Below, one piece after another: positions 30,906-40,825 of a stretch of 47,500 nt of DNA. A program made the position numbers and the translations under genes. The stretch is from Symbiodinium natans. Lineage: Eukaryota > Sar > Dinophyceae > Suessiales > Symbiodiniaceae. Each line of letters starts with the position of its first letter. Positions within the stretch are counted from its first letter, which is position 1. The notes under the pieces are model-generated. The model did no database searches. It saw nothing but the letters and a program-made list of their open reading frames with translations, and was not told the DNA's origin. Location of the stretch: assembly GCA_905221605.1 (NCBI GenBank), contig CAJNDS010002001.1:240001-287500 (forward strand). The letters run 5' to 3'.

Positions 30906-31382
30906 TAAATCCTTAGCCCTGCGACCCTACAAACACGTTTACAAACCCTAATACACCCTGTAACCCTGTCAAAGGCTAAATCCTGAACCCCAAACCCCAA
31001 ACGCTAAACCCCAAACCCCCAATCCTAATGCATAAAACCCTAAACCCTAACCCTAACCCTAAACCCGAAACCCTGAACCCTAAACCCTAAACCAAAAAAC
31101 AACACGGGAGTCCTCCACGCTTTATTGAGGAACGGCCCTGGCCTTGACTGCATCCGAAGCCGGAAGCCCTGATCTAAGGGTAGTACCCTAAACCCTAAAC
31201 CCTAAACCCTAAACTCTAAACCCTAAACCCTAAACTCTGTGGTTTAGGGTTTGGGGTCGGTTTGGGGTTTAGAGTTTCGGGTTTAGGCTGGTTAGATGGG
31301 CCCTTAATATCGTTGTGGTCTTAAAGGGCATCCGCAACCCTAAGCCCCAAACCCTAAACCTCAATTCAGAGGGGTCATGGTA

Positions 31383-31405
31383 GCATGGGGTCGATGACCC
31401 CATGC
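31383..31405. repeat. Hairpin GCATGGGGTC...GACCCCATGC
   Basis: A perfect 10-bp inverted repeat with a 3-nt loop, directly adjoining the family E element. Confidence 0.85.
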
Positions 31406-31565
31406 CTTAGGGTAGTTAGATGGGTCCCTTGCCTTCTTTGAAGGGTTCTGAAGTATGGGCCATGGGGTTGTATAGGGTTTAGGGTTCAGGGTTTGGGGTA
31501 TAAGGGGCATAGAAGAGGTCCCCTTTTAAGGGCCCCATACTAAGGGACCATGTAGCTACCCTAAG
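31406..31565. mobile_element. Family E TIR element (160 bp)
   Basis: TIRs are CTTAGGGTAGTTAGATGGGT and GGGACCATGTAGCTACCCTAAG-type sequence (ends 31565). The middle contains degenerate telomere-type repeats (31470-31500). Confidence 0.8.
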
Positions 31566-31596
31566 ACCTAAGACCTGAAAGACCTCGAAGGGTTGA

Positions 31597-31700
31597 TAGG
31601 GTTTAGGGTTTAGGGGGTTTAGGGTTTAGGGTTTAGGGTTTAGGGTTTAGGGTTTAGGGTTTAGGGTTTAGGGTTTAGGGTTTAGGGTTTAGGGTTTAGG
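31597..31700. repeat. Long G-rich array
   Basis: About 14 TTTAGGG units with two G insertions. Confidence 0.9.
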
Positions 31701-32063
31701 GATAGGGTTTAGGGCGACTCCAGCCCAGGTAATCCCAAAGCCTTCGTGTTTTGGGGTGTAGGGTTAGCCTTAACCCTGAACCCTGAAGCCGCTACCCCAT
31801 AAACCCTACAAGTCGGGAGGGGGGTTGTAGATGTCAGGCATGGGGTTTGGGTCGAAGAAGTTGCTCAGTGAGTAGGGTTTGGGGTAATATCAAAACACAT
31901 CATCGCCATAAGGGGAAAACGAAGCACAAAGATAGCTCGCGGCTCCAGCAAGGTCAGAGCAATTTCCGGGGGTTCCGGGGTCTAGTTCAAAATTCGGAGA
32001 CGCGGCTGGGGCCTTCGCTCTGAACCGGTAACGTTGGTTACAACACCAACTTTTGTGCCAGGG

Positions 32064-32178
32064 TACCTTGGGGACGAAATGAACCCTAAAAGGGTTTATG
32101 GTTCATATACCTTAATAGGAATTATAGTAGTCAGGGTATATGACCCCAAATTTTAGGGCTCATTTCGTCCCAAAGGTA
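32064..32178. mobile_element. Family F TIR element (115 bp)
   Basis: 27-bp TIRs with few mismatches: TACCTTGGGGACGAAATGAA at the left, TCATTTCGTCCCAAAGGTA at the right. A second nested inverted pair is GGTTCATATACC/GGGTATATGACC. A degenerate half copy is at 2046-2115. Confidence 0.85.
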
Positions 32179-32893
32179 AGATGCACAACGCCAAGGAAGT
32201 AGGTATTCGGTGATTCCAGGAGGGTTTATAAGTCTTGAACGTCTTAGCTTGGGGGCTGCAGCAGATCACAAACAGAACCTGAAGCAAAGAGCCCTCATGG
32301 TACACCCTAATCACTCATGTGTAGGATATAGGGCCTGGCTTTTGGGGGATGTTATCATATATAAAGGGACTATGAGGGAATACGTTTCCTGATTTTCCCG
32401 ACCCTATATTACACCCCATAAGCCCGTAAACCTTCCTCAGCCCGTAAGACCGTAGATATACGACATGTCTCAGCTGCATCTGTCACGACGCGGCGCTTCG
32501 CCAGCGCACATTTTTTGGGGGGGAAGCTCCCCCTTGAAGGTGTGGGGGGGGAGGCTTGAAGCAAAACTTTCGGGTGAGACGAAAGGCTATAAAATCGCAA
32601 AACTTCCGGTGAGACACATAGGCTATAAGCCCGGCAAGAGCTCACCCCAAGCTCCGTTACGGAGCTACCTCAGTCCTTAACCTTAAGAACAAGGGCCTAA
32701 CTCTGCATCCGAAACCCTAAACCCTTATAAACCCTAAACCCTGAACCCTCAACCCTAAACCCTCAGCCCTAAACCCTCAACCCTAAACCCTCAACCCTAG
32801 AGCCATCTTGAGTTTCTGGAAGGAATCTGTTGTGGTTGGGTGCAGCTCGTCCTCGAACATTGAAGAGGCTCACCGTCCCAAAGCCTAAATCCC

Positions 32894-33027
32894 TACCTTA
32901 AGAACCCCCAAACCTACGTTTTTTTAGGCTGTTGTTCGAAAACTTCTTGTAGGATTCTTAGAACCCTAAACCCTAAACCCTAAACCCTAAACCCTATTAA
33001 ACAGTAGGTTTTGGGGTTCTCAAGGTA
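32894..33027. mobile_element. Family I TIR element with a telomeric array inside
   Basis: 24-bp TIRs matching at 22 positions (TACCTTAAGAACCCCCAAAC at the left, its inverse ending at 33027). About five CCCTAAA units (32964-32998) lie inside. Confidence 0.8.
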
Positions 33028-36000
33028 AATCTCACAACCTCGAGTATCCAGAGTCCACATCTGAACCTGGACGCGGCTAGGCATTAGGGTTCAGGGCTTA
33101 TAGGGTCCAGGTTTCGGGTGTACCTGGGACCGTATTTTCCTACAGTTTAGCCCCCGCCCCTTATTTCGTACGTAGTTATGACCTTTGAAAAGTGTAGGCA
33201 AGTAGGGTTTCAGGCAGGGGTTCGGGTTTAGAGCTGACTAGGGTTTATAGGAAGTTTTTTAGGAGGTTAGGGTTTTTGGTGTGTTAACAGGGTTTATAGA
33301 GTCTCTAGGGCTTGTGTATAGGGTGTATACCCTACCCTAAACCCTAAACCCTAAACCCTAAACCCTAAACCCTAAACCCTAAACCCTAAACCCTGAACCC
33401 TGAACCCTGAACCCTGAACCCTAAACCCCAAACCTACTACCATGCCATGCTGCACTAGAAAGTGTAGAAAGATATGGGATCTTAGCAGCCTTCCTTCTAC
33501 ACTGTATAGGGTTTACAGGGTCTATGGGGTTTAGGCCTTCGGGAGGGGTAGAACGTGCCCAGAGCGCTGTGAGGGCTTTCGAGCCTGGCTGGGTTCAGGA
33601 TTTAGGGTTTAGGGTTTAGGGTTTAGGGTTTAGGGTTCAGGGTTCAGGGTTCAGGGTTGAGGGTTGAGGGTTTAGGGTTTAGGGTTTTGGGGTTAGGGTT
33701 TAGGGTTTGGGGTTTAGGGATAGGGTTTTAGGCTTGGGGATGTTTAGGGTTTAGGGAGGACAAAAGCTGTTGGCATTCTGGGGGGGGCGGGGGGGGGAAG
33801 CTAAACCCCAAGCCCCAAACCCCCAAAAAAACCCTAAACCTTATACTTCTCCCCCTAAACCCTAAACCCTAAACCCTAAACCCTGCACCCTAAACCCTAA
33901 ACCCTAAACCCTAAACCCTATAAACCCTAAATCCTCAGCCCTAAACTGATAGCTCTCCCTAAACCCAACTAAACCCTTACCGTTCTCCAAGGAGCTATCA
34001 AGACCCCAAACCCTAAACCCTAAACCCTAAACCCTAAACCCTAACCCCTAAACCCTGAACCCTAAACCCTGAACCCTAAAGGCTGCCAAACTAGGCCGCT
34101 TGCTGTAAGCAAAGTCCATTGGGCGCGATGGCTTTCGGGCACCTTTTGTGTTTAGGGTTTAGGGTTTGGGGTTGAGGGTTAGGGTTTATAGGGTTTAGGG
34201 TTTAGGTTTAGGGTTTAGGGTTTAGGGTTTAGAGTTTAGGGTTTAGGGTTTAGGGTTTAGGGTTTAGGGTTTAGTCTCTGCGGCAACCCAGATTGAACCC
34301 ACACCCTGAAGTCCCAATGGACCCCCCAAAAAAGTTTTTGGTTCAGGGTATCGGGCTGATGGCTATCGCAGCATGGCAATTCAGACGCCAGGGAATACCC
34401 CAGACCCAAAAAAAGAAACCCAAAACCACAAACCGCAAGCGGTTTAGGGTTTACAGCTTAGGGTGATATGAACCCCTAACCCTAAACCCCACAGTTTCTG
34501 ACTCCATGCCATACCGACCCCTTGCGCCTCGTCCTAGAGAGTTCGGAGCAGCCGCGCCGCATCAGCGGCGAAGCCCAATGTGTTTACCTCGAGGAGCCGA
34601 AACCATACACCCTTACAGTTTAGGGTTTAGGGTTTAGGGTTGAGGGTTTAGGGTTTAGGGTTTGGGGTTTGGGGTCCGCCGACCCTGGCGGCGTGTTGGA
34701 TGGGTTTCTGGAGGTGAAAACCTCCCTCTTTCCCTCCCCCTACCCCCCCTACCCCCTGCGCTTGATTGGGAGCCCAGCCAGCTTCTCGCCAGGCTGGCCC
34801 CACCCCCCCACCCAGACCCGAACCGCCAACCCAATCCACCAAACCCCAAACCTTAAACTTGTTCTCCTGCGGGGTCGGTGGCTTGAGCCGGAGGCTCTTA
34901 AATTTAGGGTTTAGGGTTTAGGGTTTAGGGTTTAGGGTTTAGGGTTTAGGGTTTAGGGTTTAGGATTCCCAAAAAACCTTAAATCCTTAGCCCTCTGAAC
35001 TCGACACCCTTGCTGTGTTGGGGCCTTCAGGTGCATAAGTCGTAGGATTTCGTTCTCAGGGCAACCTACATGGAGACCGTCTTATGTCACAGAACACCGG
35101 AAAGGGACTTTCGTTTGGAGACCTGCGCCCTTTAAACTCTAGACCCCAAAACTTGCTATGGGTTGCCCCGAAACCGCACGCAATGGTCATATAGAGCCCA
35201 TATCTCGGGGGTAGCGGGAACTAAGAACACCCAGAAAGGTTGGCGCTTAAACCACAAGTATCATCTAGAAAGAAATTAGAGTTTAGGTTTAGGGCCTAGG
35301 GCTTAGGGTTTAAGGTCCTCTGCACCTCTAGAAGACAAATATGACATATGTTCCGGACCTATAACTATACTCCCCTTTGAGTCTTAATAGAAATATGATT
35401 TGTTTTCTGCTCTTGGGTTTTGTATACATACAAAATTACTGAGTTGTGGTTTCGACCCCTCGAAAATGATTTATGAATAGGTTCTCTTATATTGAGAGAG
35501 AAGGGAAATTAACATTTATCCCAATGCACAACCCAGATTATAATATGTGAAGTAGGGTATATAATTCTTGTAGCCCCAAAAGGATACCCGGTATATAGAC
35601 TCACCAATATTAAAAGGAACCTTATATACACTCACCAATAACAGTAATACAAACCCTACTTCATATAACTCCTAAGGGGGGGTTTTGAAAGTTGCCTCGC
35701 CGGCGCCATGACCCCAGAAGGGGAGGGGGGGGGATATATCTCTACTTGTAAACAGGAATTTAGGGTTCTTCAGGGTTCAGGGTTCAGGGTTTAGGGTTTA
35801 GGGTTTAGGGTTTAGGGCTACCGGTATCGGGTCTCGGGGGCACCAGGATCCTGGACCTTTACAACCCCCAATGTTTCAGCTTTCTACCAGAAAAACCGTA
35901 TTTGAGTGGCGGGCGACTGCTCCGAACCCCCAGGGAGTCGATTCCCAGGTAAGCCCGAAAGCCTAAACCCGAAATCCTAAACCCTAAACCCTAAACCCCA

Positions 36001-36222
36001 AACCCGAAACCCTAAACCCTCCAGCCTAAACCCTAAACCCTAAACCCTGAACCCTGAACCCAACCCCAGTCCTGAGGGCCTTTCAACACAACAAAGCCTC
36101 ACAAAGCCTCAACACCAAGCCCTGCACAAAGAAGGATTTGAGTGCTTCAGACAGGGACTGAGGTGCTATGTGGCTGGAGGGTTCACAAAAGGGTCCCTGA
36201 TTTAGAGAACTACCCACATTCC

Positions 36223-36344
36223 CTAAGGGTCCATGTACTTGAATGGGGAATGCTTGGTAAACCCTAAACCCTAAACCCTAAACCCTAAACCCTAAACCCT
36301 AAACCCTAAACCTTGAAGTACTTCCTATGTACATGGAGCCTTAG
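36223..36344. mobile_element. Family A TIR element with a telomeric array inside
   Basis: CTAAGGGTCCATGTAC and GTACATGGAGCCTTAG bound it. The interior GGAATGCTTGGTA and GAAGTACTTCCTAT halves are separated by eight CCCTAAA units (36258-36313). Confidence 0.85.
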
Positions 36345-36720
36345 GGAGCGTGCCTAAAGACAGACATGCGCGCCAGTGTGGCCTGACCTAAACCGAAGCT
36401 CCAGACAAGGTGCCCGGGGTGTTTTTTCTAGGGTTTAGGGTTTAGGGTCTAGGGTTTAGGTTTAGGGTTTAGACCTCGCCCGCAACCCTAACCCTAGTCC
36501 TCCGAACCCTCCACCCCTAAACCCTCAACTCAAATACAGGGCTTGTTCAGGGCGGTACACCTGGGGGTTTAGGGTTTAGGGGCTCAGGTTTTTGGGGGGG
36601 CCTCTGGTTTCTTGCGGCCGGGTCACAAGCAAGACCGCCGCATAGGCAAGAAACAGTGGGGGAGTAGCTTGAATGAGGACTACCTCCAGGTTCACCAGGC
36701 ACCCGAGGTTAGGGGGGTTT

Positions 36721-36845
36721 AGCCCTAAACCCTAAACCCTAACACCCTAAACCCTAAACCCTAAACCCTAAACCCTAAACCCTAAACCCTAAACCCTAAA
36801 CCCTAAACCCTAAACCCTAAACCCTAAACCCTAAACCCTAAACCC
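36721..36845. repeat. Longest C-rich array
   Basis: About 17 CCCTAAA units, one preceded by AACACCCTAAA. Confidence 0.9.
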
Positions 36846-37417
36846 ACTGAAGATGGGGCTCTCCTTTCGTTTCCGATTGTAGGTCCGAGGCTTTGGGGTT
36901 TGGGGTTTGGGGTTTGCGGTTTTGGGGTTTGGGGTTTAGGGTTTAGGGTTTAGGGTTTAGGGTTTAGGGTTTAGGGTTGTGGGCTTGGGGCTTGGGGCTC
37001 GGGGTTTGGGGCTTAGGGAAAAGGGTTTCGGGTTTAGGGTTTAGGGGGGGTTCGGGTTTAGGTTTCCGGGCTTCGGGGTTCAGGTTTTCTCGGAGTTTCA
37101 CTGTGACTTCTTGGGTGGGATGTCAGGGTTTTGGGTTTGAGGTCCAGGGCCCCAAGACAAAAGCCCTAAAACCTAAAGCCGTCGGGCGCTTAGTCTTCCT
37201 CACATGTACGGCATGAAAACGAAACCCTACAAACCCTCCAAACCCCTTAAACAACCCTATAATTACACTCTGTAAACCCTATAAACCCTCCATAAATTAA
37301 AACCTTCTTTGCTCCCTCTGAACTCTATATCTTAAACAAAACCTGTAAAGCCCGATAAACCCTCTAAACATTTAAAAACCCAACCCTATATACCGTGTGC
37401 CAACCCGTACCCTAAAC

Positions 37418-37548
37418 CCATTGCGTTGCAACAGAGTTTTTTTAGTTTTCTGGCCATTTTATGGCCTGCAGAGGTCGTTTTGTCGTTTTCTACGTTTCCC
37501 TCCTGTAGGCATCGCAGCTTGGGGGTTCCAAGGGACCTAGACAATAAG

Positions 37549-37581
<33 letters not shown>

Positions 37582-38064
37582 ACCTTGAAAACCCTAAAAC
37601 CCCCTGAAGCCCTGAAACCCCTAACACCCCCCAATCCCCCCCCCCCCAACTCCCCCCAATCCCCCAGGCCCCAAACCCCAACCCCTAAACCCTCAACCCC
37701 ACACCCTAAACCCTAAACCCTAAACCCCACAACCCCTCAAGCCCTCAGTCAATCTGCTGCCCAGTCTCCCGATAATGCAGGCCAAGACCAGCGATGAAGT
37801 TGTGAAATGGCACCTTTTGGCTGGGGACCCTTAGGGTTTAGGGTTTAGGGTTTAGGGTTCAGGGTTCAGGGTTTAGGGTGTTTGGTTTATCCCTAAACCA
37901 TAAAACCAACAGCCTGAACCTTCGCCATTTCGCTGTCAACCCGTCTACGGCTGCAGAGTTTGGAGAGTCAGGTCGCGCGCAACGTGCTTTATCAAAATAG
38001 CCATTCCCCAAAGTTCCTTTGCAGGCTACAACTAGTTGACACCATGATGCGACATGGTGGAATC
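37418..38064 (-). CDS. Candidate two-exon gene fragment
   Basis: Exon 1 (38064-37920) follows GCGCCTAG and reads FHHVASWCQLVVACKGTLGN, then GYFDKARCARPDSPNSAAVD and GLTAKWR. It ends CGAAG|GTTCAGG. Exon 2 (37536-37418) follows TTGTCTAG and reads SLGTPKLRCLQEGNVENDKT, then KMARKLKKLCCNAM. It ends at G|GTTTAGGG, a telomere-type unit that would serve as a donor. The split codon (AG+G) joins in frame. The 383-bp intron has canonical GT-AG ends and holds telomere-type repeats and a poly-C tract. Both termini are missing. The product has several Cys and a Lys-rich end and is not recognised. Confidence 0.45.
37549..37580. repeat. Poly-C tract
   Basis: About 30 consecutive C residues inside the intron of the 37-38 kb candidate. 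The same kind of tract is at 41600-41626 and 45652-45675. Confidence 0.95.
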
Positions 38065-38246
38065 CTAGGCGCCAAATCACCAAATCCTAAAGTTTAGAGT
38101 TTAGGGTTTAGAGTTTAGCGGTTAGGGTTTATGAACCCATCCTAACATACTCCTTGTGGGCCAGCATTCTGCCAACAAGGGTAATTAACATTTTGGGAGG
38201 GTCTGGTTACTTTTGAAACGGAGCCCAGAACCCAGAAAGGGCAACA

Positions 38247-38267
38247 GGTTACCACTGAGGTACCAAG
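38247..38267. mobile_element. Family H terminus
   Basis: In the reverse sense it reads CTTGGTACCTCAGTGGTAAC, matching the end of LITAF intron 3. The second end was not identified. Confidence 0.5.
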
Positions 38268-38938
38268 AGGCAAGAAGGGTCCCCTTTCAAGAAGTCCCCG
38301 AAGAAAACCCTGAGCCCTGAAACCTAAACCCTAAACCCTAAACCCTAAGCCCTAAACCCTAAACCCTTTCGCTCAGTCTCCCATGTTCAGGCTACGGCGA
38401 GCTAGCTTTCAGGGGTCGGGTTCAGGGGGCTTACGGCTTGAGGACCCGAAGCTCTGGATTCGGGTATAGGGTTTAGGATTAGGGACCCTAAACCCTGAAC
38501 CCCGAACCCTAAACCCTAAACTCTAAACCCTAAACCTAAACCCTCTGAGCTGGGCACTCTTAGCTCCGGCAGTGTGAAGAACAATCTGTGCGTAAGGATC
38601 CTCGGACGGTGTTCAGGAGTTCGTTTAGGGTTACGCCTTTAGTTAGGGCCTCGGCTAGGACATGATGGACCCGAAACCCTAAACCCTAGACCCTAAACCC
38701 TAGACCCTAAACCCTAAACCCTAAACCCTAAACCCGCAAAAAGCCCTAAACCGTGTATACACAGAAGGGGAGGGGGGTCAAGTTTGTATACTGGCTCCCA
38801 GTGCGGGATTTGGGAGGTACTTTGTGTCCCTACACGAACCTTTCACGAGGGGTTACAAAGGAGAAGCACATAGTGCCTAATGTCACGATTTCAAGGGTTT
38901 AGGGTTTAGCTCTTAGGGTTTCGGGTTTTGGTTTTTAG

Positions 38939-39037
38939 GGTTCCCAAGAGTAACCTAAGAATGAAAAAGGTACCCTTTGGGTTCAAATGGGGCTTTTCAG
39001 GGAACCTATGCCCTAAATGGACTACTCTGGGTCCTAC
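38939..39037. mobile_element. Family B element (99 bp)
   Basis: GGTTCCCAAGAGTAACCTAA at the left and GGACTACTCTGGGTCCTAC at the right; the interior has AAAAAGGTACCCTTTGGG. Confidence 0.75.
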
Positions 39038-39216
39038 AACATGTCCGTGTCGAGGTAGCTTTCCTCTCATGCGGAAGGGCACAATTCTACAAGCCGTTCC
39101 CTCACATGCGTGTACCATAGCCACCTCTGACTGAAACAGTGAATAACCTAAAGCCTAAAGCCTAAAGCGAAACCTTAACTAAAACCAAATCCTACAGCCT
39201 TTTGGCTTTAATGGCT

Positions 39217-39315
39217 GACCCAAGCATAACCTGGGAATAAATAGGGGTACCGTTTTTGGTTAAAAGGGGCTTACGAGGGAGCCTAAGCCCTAAAATAACG
39301 GCCTAGTCTGGGATC
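39217..39315. mobile_element. Family B element (99 bp)
   Basis: GACCCAAGCATAACCTGGGA at the left, GGCCTAGTCTGGGATC at the right; the interior has GGGGTACCGTTTTTGG. Same length as the previous copy, 180 bp away in the same orientation. Confidence 0.75.
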
Positions 39316-39754
39316 TTCCTAAACCCTAAACCCTAAACCCTAAACGCTAAACCCTAAACCCTAAACCCTAGGCACTGGTTCGCTTAACAACCGAGTTTCG
39401 CCATCCTCCACTGGTACAGAATGGCCGTGAAGGGCATCAGGCCTCAAGGCGCAGGGTGTTTAGGGTTTAGGGTTTAGGGTTTGGGGTTTGGAGTTTTTTT
39501 TTTTTTTTTGGGGGGGGGGGGGGTTTGGGGGGTTTACGCATTCAAGGTTTGAGGCTGTAAGCTTTATGGGGAAATTTTGGGGGGTGATTTGGTGATGTTG
39601 GGGGAATTGTTTGGGGGGTTTAGGTCCCCACGGCATGTCCCAGAACAAGTTGAGGCAAAGCGTAAACCACATCTCAAACCAGTACTTCTGACCCAGGGGT
39701 TTATAGGGTTTATAGGGTTTGAGGGTTTAAGGTTTACGGTGTAGGGTTTAGTAT

Positions 39755-39869
39755 AGGTTGGGATGTTCCCCCTTATACTAACAGTCCTTAATCGGTAGTA
39801 TAATAGGGGGTACTATAATCCCTGTTAAGGACTGCTAGTACAAGTGGGAACATCACAAATCTCAACCCT
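39755..39869. mobile_element. Family G TIR element (115 bp)
   Basis: AGGTTGGGATGTTCCC at the left, GGGAACATCACAAATCTCAA and CCCT at the right. The inner pair TACTAACAGTCCTTAA/TTAAGGACTGCTAGTA matches at all but one position. Confidence 0.8.
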
Positions 39870-40088
39870 ACAAACTGATGAGATCCCACCTGCCTCCTAA
39901 GCATAGCCTGGGATGCATCATTGGGCCAGAAGGGTTTAGGGTCTAGGGTTTAGGGTCTAGGGTTTAGGGTTAAGGGTTTAGGGTGAAGTACACCCAAGTA
40001 CGAGCTTGAAGGGCCACGGCTTGCAGGCAGAAGCTTGGGGAAAAAAATCCTCAAAGGCACCCAAAACCGTGCCCTCTCATACCCTGGC

Positions 40089-40212
40089 GTTTGCTTAAGA
40101 ACCCCCAAAAAAAACAAAAGAGAAGAAATCCCTACAGTATATAATATTATAGATATATCCCTTGTAAAGAAGAATGTTCTCTAATATTCTTAGGGGGGGT
40201 TCATAAACAAAC
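40089..40212. mobile_element. Family I TIR element (124 bp)
   Basis: GTTTGCTTAAGAACCCCC and GGGGGTTCATAAACAAAC are inverted with two mismatches. The interior is AT-rich. It begins 5 bp beyond the stop codon of the 40217-40313 exon candidate. Confidence 0.8.
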
Positions 40213-40216
40213 AGTA

Positions 40217-40313
40217 CTACGCCGGTCCAAGCTTCCCATCAGCCAGCTGGCAATCCCAAACCAGGGCCTCAGCGCAGCACAAGACGTGATCCTGGACGAA
40301 GCCTAGAGTCACC
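40217..40313 (-). CDS. Candidate terminal exon with a telomeric acceptor
   Basis: The minus strand reads VTLGFVQDHVLCCAEALVWD, then CQLADGKLGPA and TAG (40219-40217). It is 1 nt plus 32 codons and begins right after GGGTTTAG, so the acceptor AG belongs to a telomere-type array (40314-40400). Upstream exons lie to the right and were not found. The protein is not recognised. Confidence 0.4.
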
Positions 40314-40430
40314 CTAAACCCTAAACCCTAAACCCTCTAAATCCTAAACCCTAAACCCTTAAACCCTAAACCCTAAACCCTAAACCCTAAACCCTAAACC
40401 CACCCCAGACTTGGCGTGTTCCCCCATAGA

Positions 40431-40734
40431 CTAAGGGTCCATGGACCCAAATGGGGAACACTTGAGCCTTAGAAGTACTTCCCTATTTTTTGGGACTTTG
40501 GGGCTTAAAGGTACTGCCTATTTAAGGACTTTGGGGCCTAAAAGTACTTCCTATTTAAGGACTTTGGGGCTTAAAAGCACTTCCTATTTAATGACTTTGG
40601 GGCCCAACTTGGTTGCTGTTTAACCCCCCAATAGGAGTTTAACTTTTAGCTCCCTTGATATGAAATTCGAGGAACCCTAGATAAAGTTGTAGTAAAGTCC
40701 CACCTAAGTAATAATCAGGTACATGGACCCTTAG
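40431..40734. mobile_element. Family A TIR element, long copy with internal tandem
   Basis: CTAAGGGTCCATGGACCC at the left, GGTACATGGACCCTTAG at the right. The interior (40494-40605) repeats a 33-bp unit about four times, containing GGACTTTGGGGC and AAGTACTTCCTATTTA. This block is present once in the short copies. Confidence 0.8.
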
Positions 40735-40755
40735 GGTTATACTACAAGCCCTTAA

Positions 40756-40825
40756 TTGGGATGATATGGGGCACTGTAACCCCTATTACGGACTGTTCGT
40801 AGAGAGGGGAACATCCCGACCCGAC
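40756..40825. mobile_element. Family G element, partial
   Basis: TGGGATGATATGGGGCACTG at the left and GGGGAACATCCCGACCC at the right; the middle has TGTAACCCCTATTACGGACT. Confidence 0.6.

Larger units (their letters stand above)
30906..37417. other. Arrays, family A/E/F/I elements and exon-like islands
   Basis: No gene model was assembled. Islands include 32460-32680 (open both strands) and 34500-34620, where the minus read VYGFGSS ends CTCGAG|GTAAAC. 34680-34860 is GC-rich and open in several frames. 34975-35750 is the longest array-poor stretch: its right part (35320-35680) is AT-rich and holds TGAAGTAGGG/CCCTACTTCA inverted ends (35548-35664) and two TATACACTCACCAATA-like copies. Arrays occupy 31597-31700, 33340-33425, 33600-33650, 34905-34965 and 36721-36845. 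Confidence 0.35.
38065..40216. other. Family B, G, H and I elements, arrays and few exon islands
   Basis: No supported gene. Minus island 39440-39385 contains MPFTAILYQWRMAKLGC with a stop, a possible small exon. The remainder is degenerate arrays, a T/G homopolymer run at 39496-39522 and the mobile elements listed separately. Confidence 0.4.
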
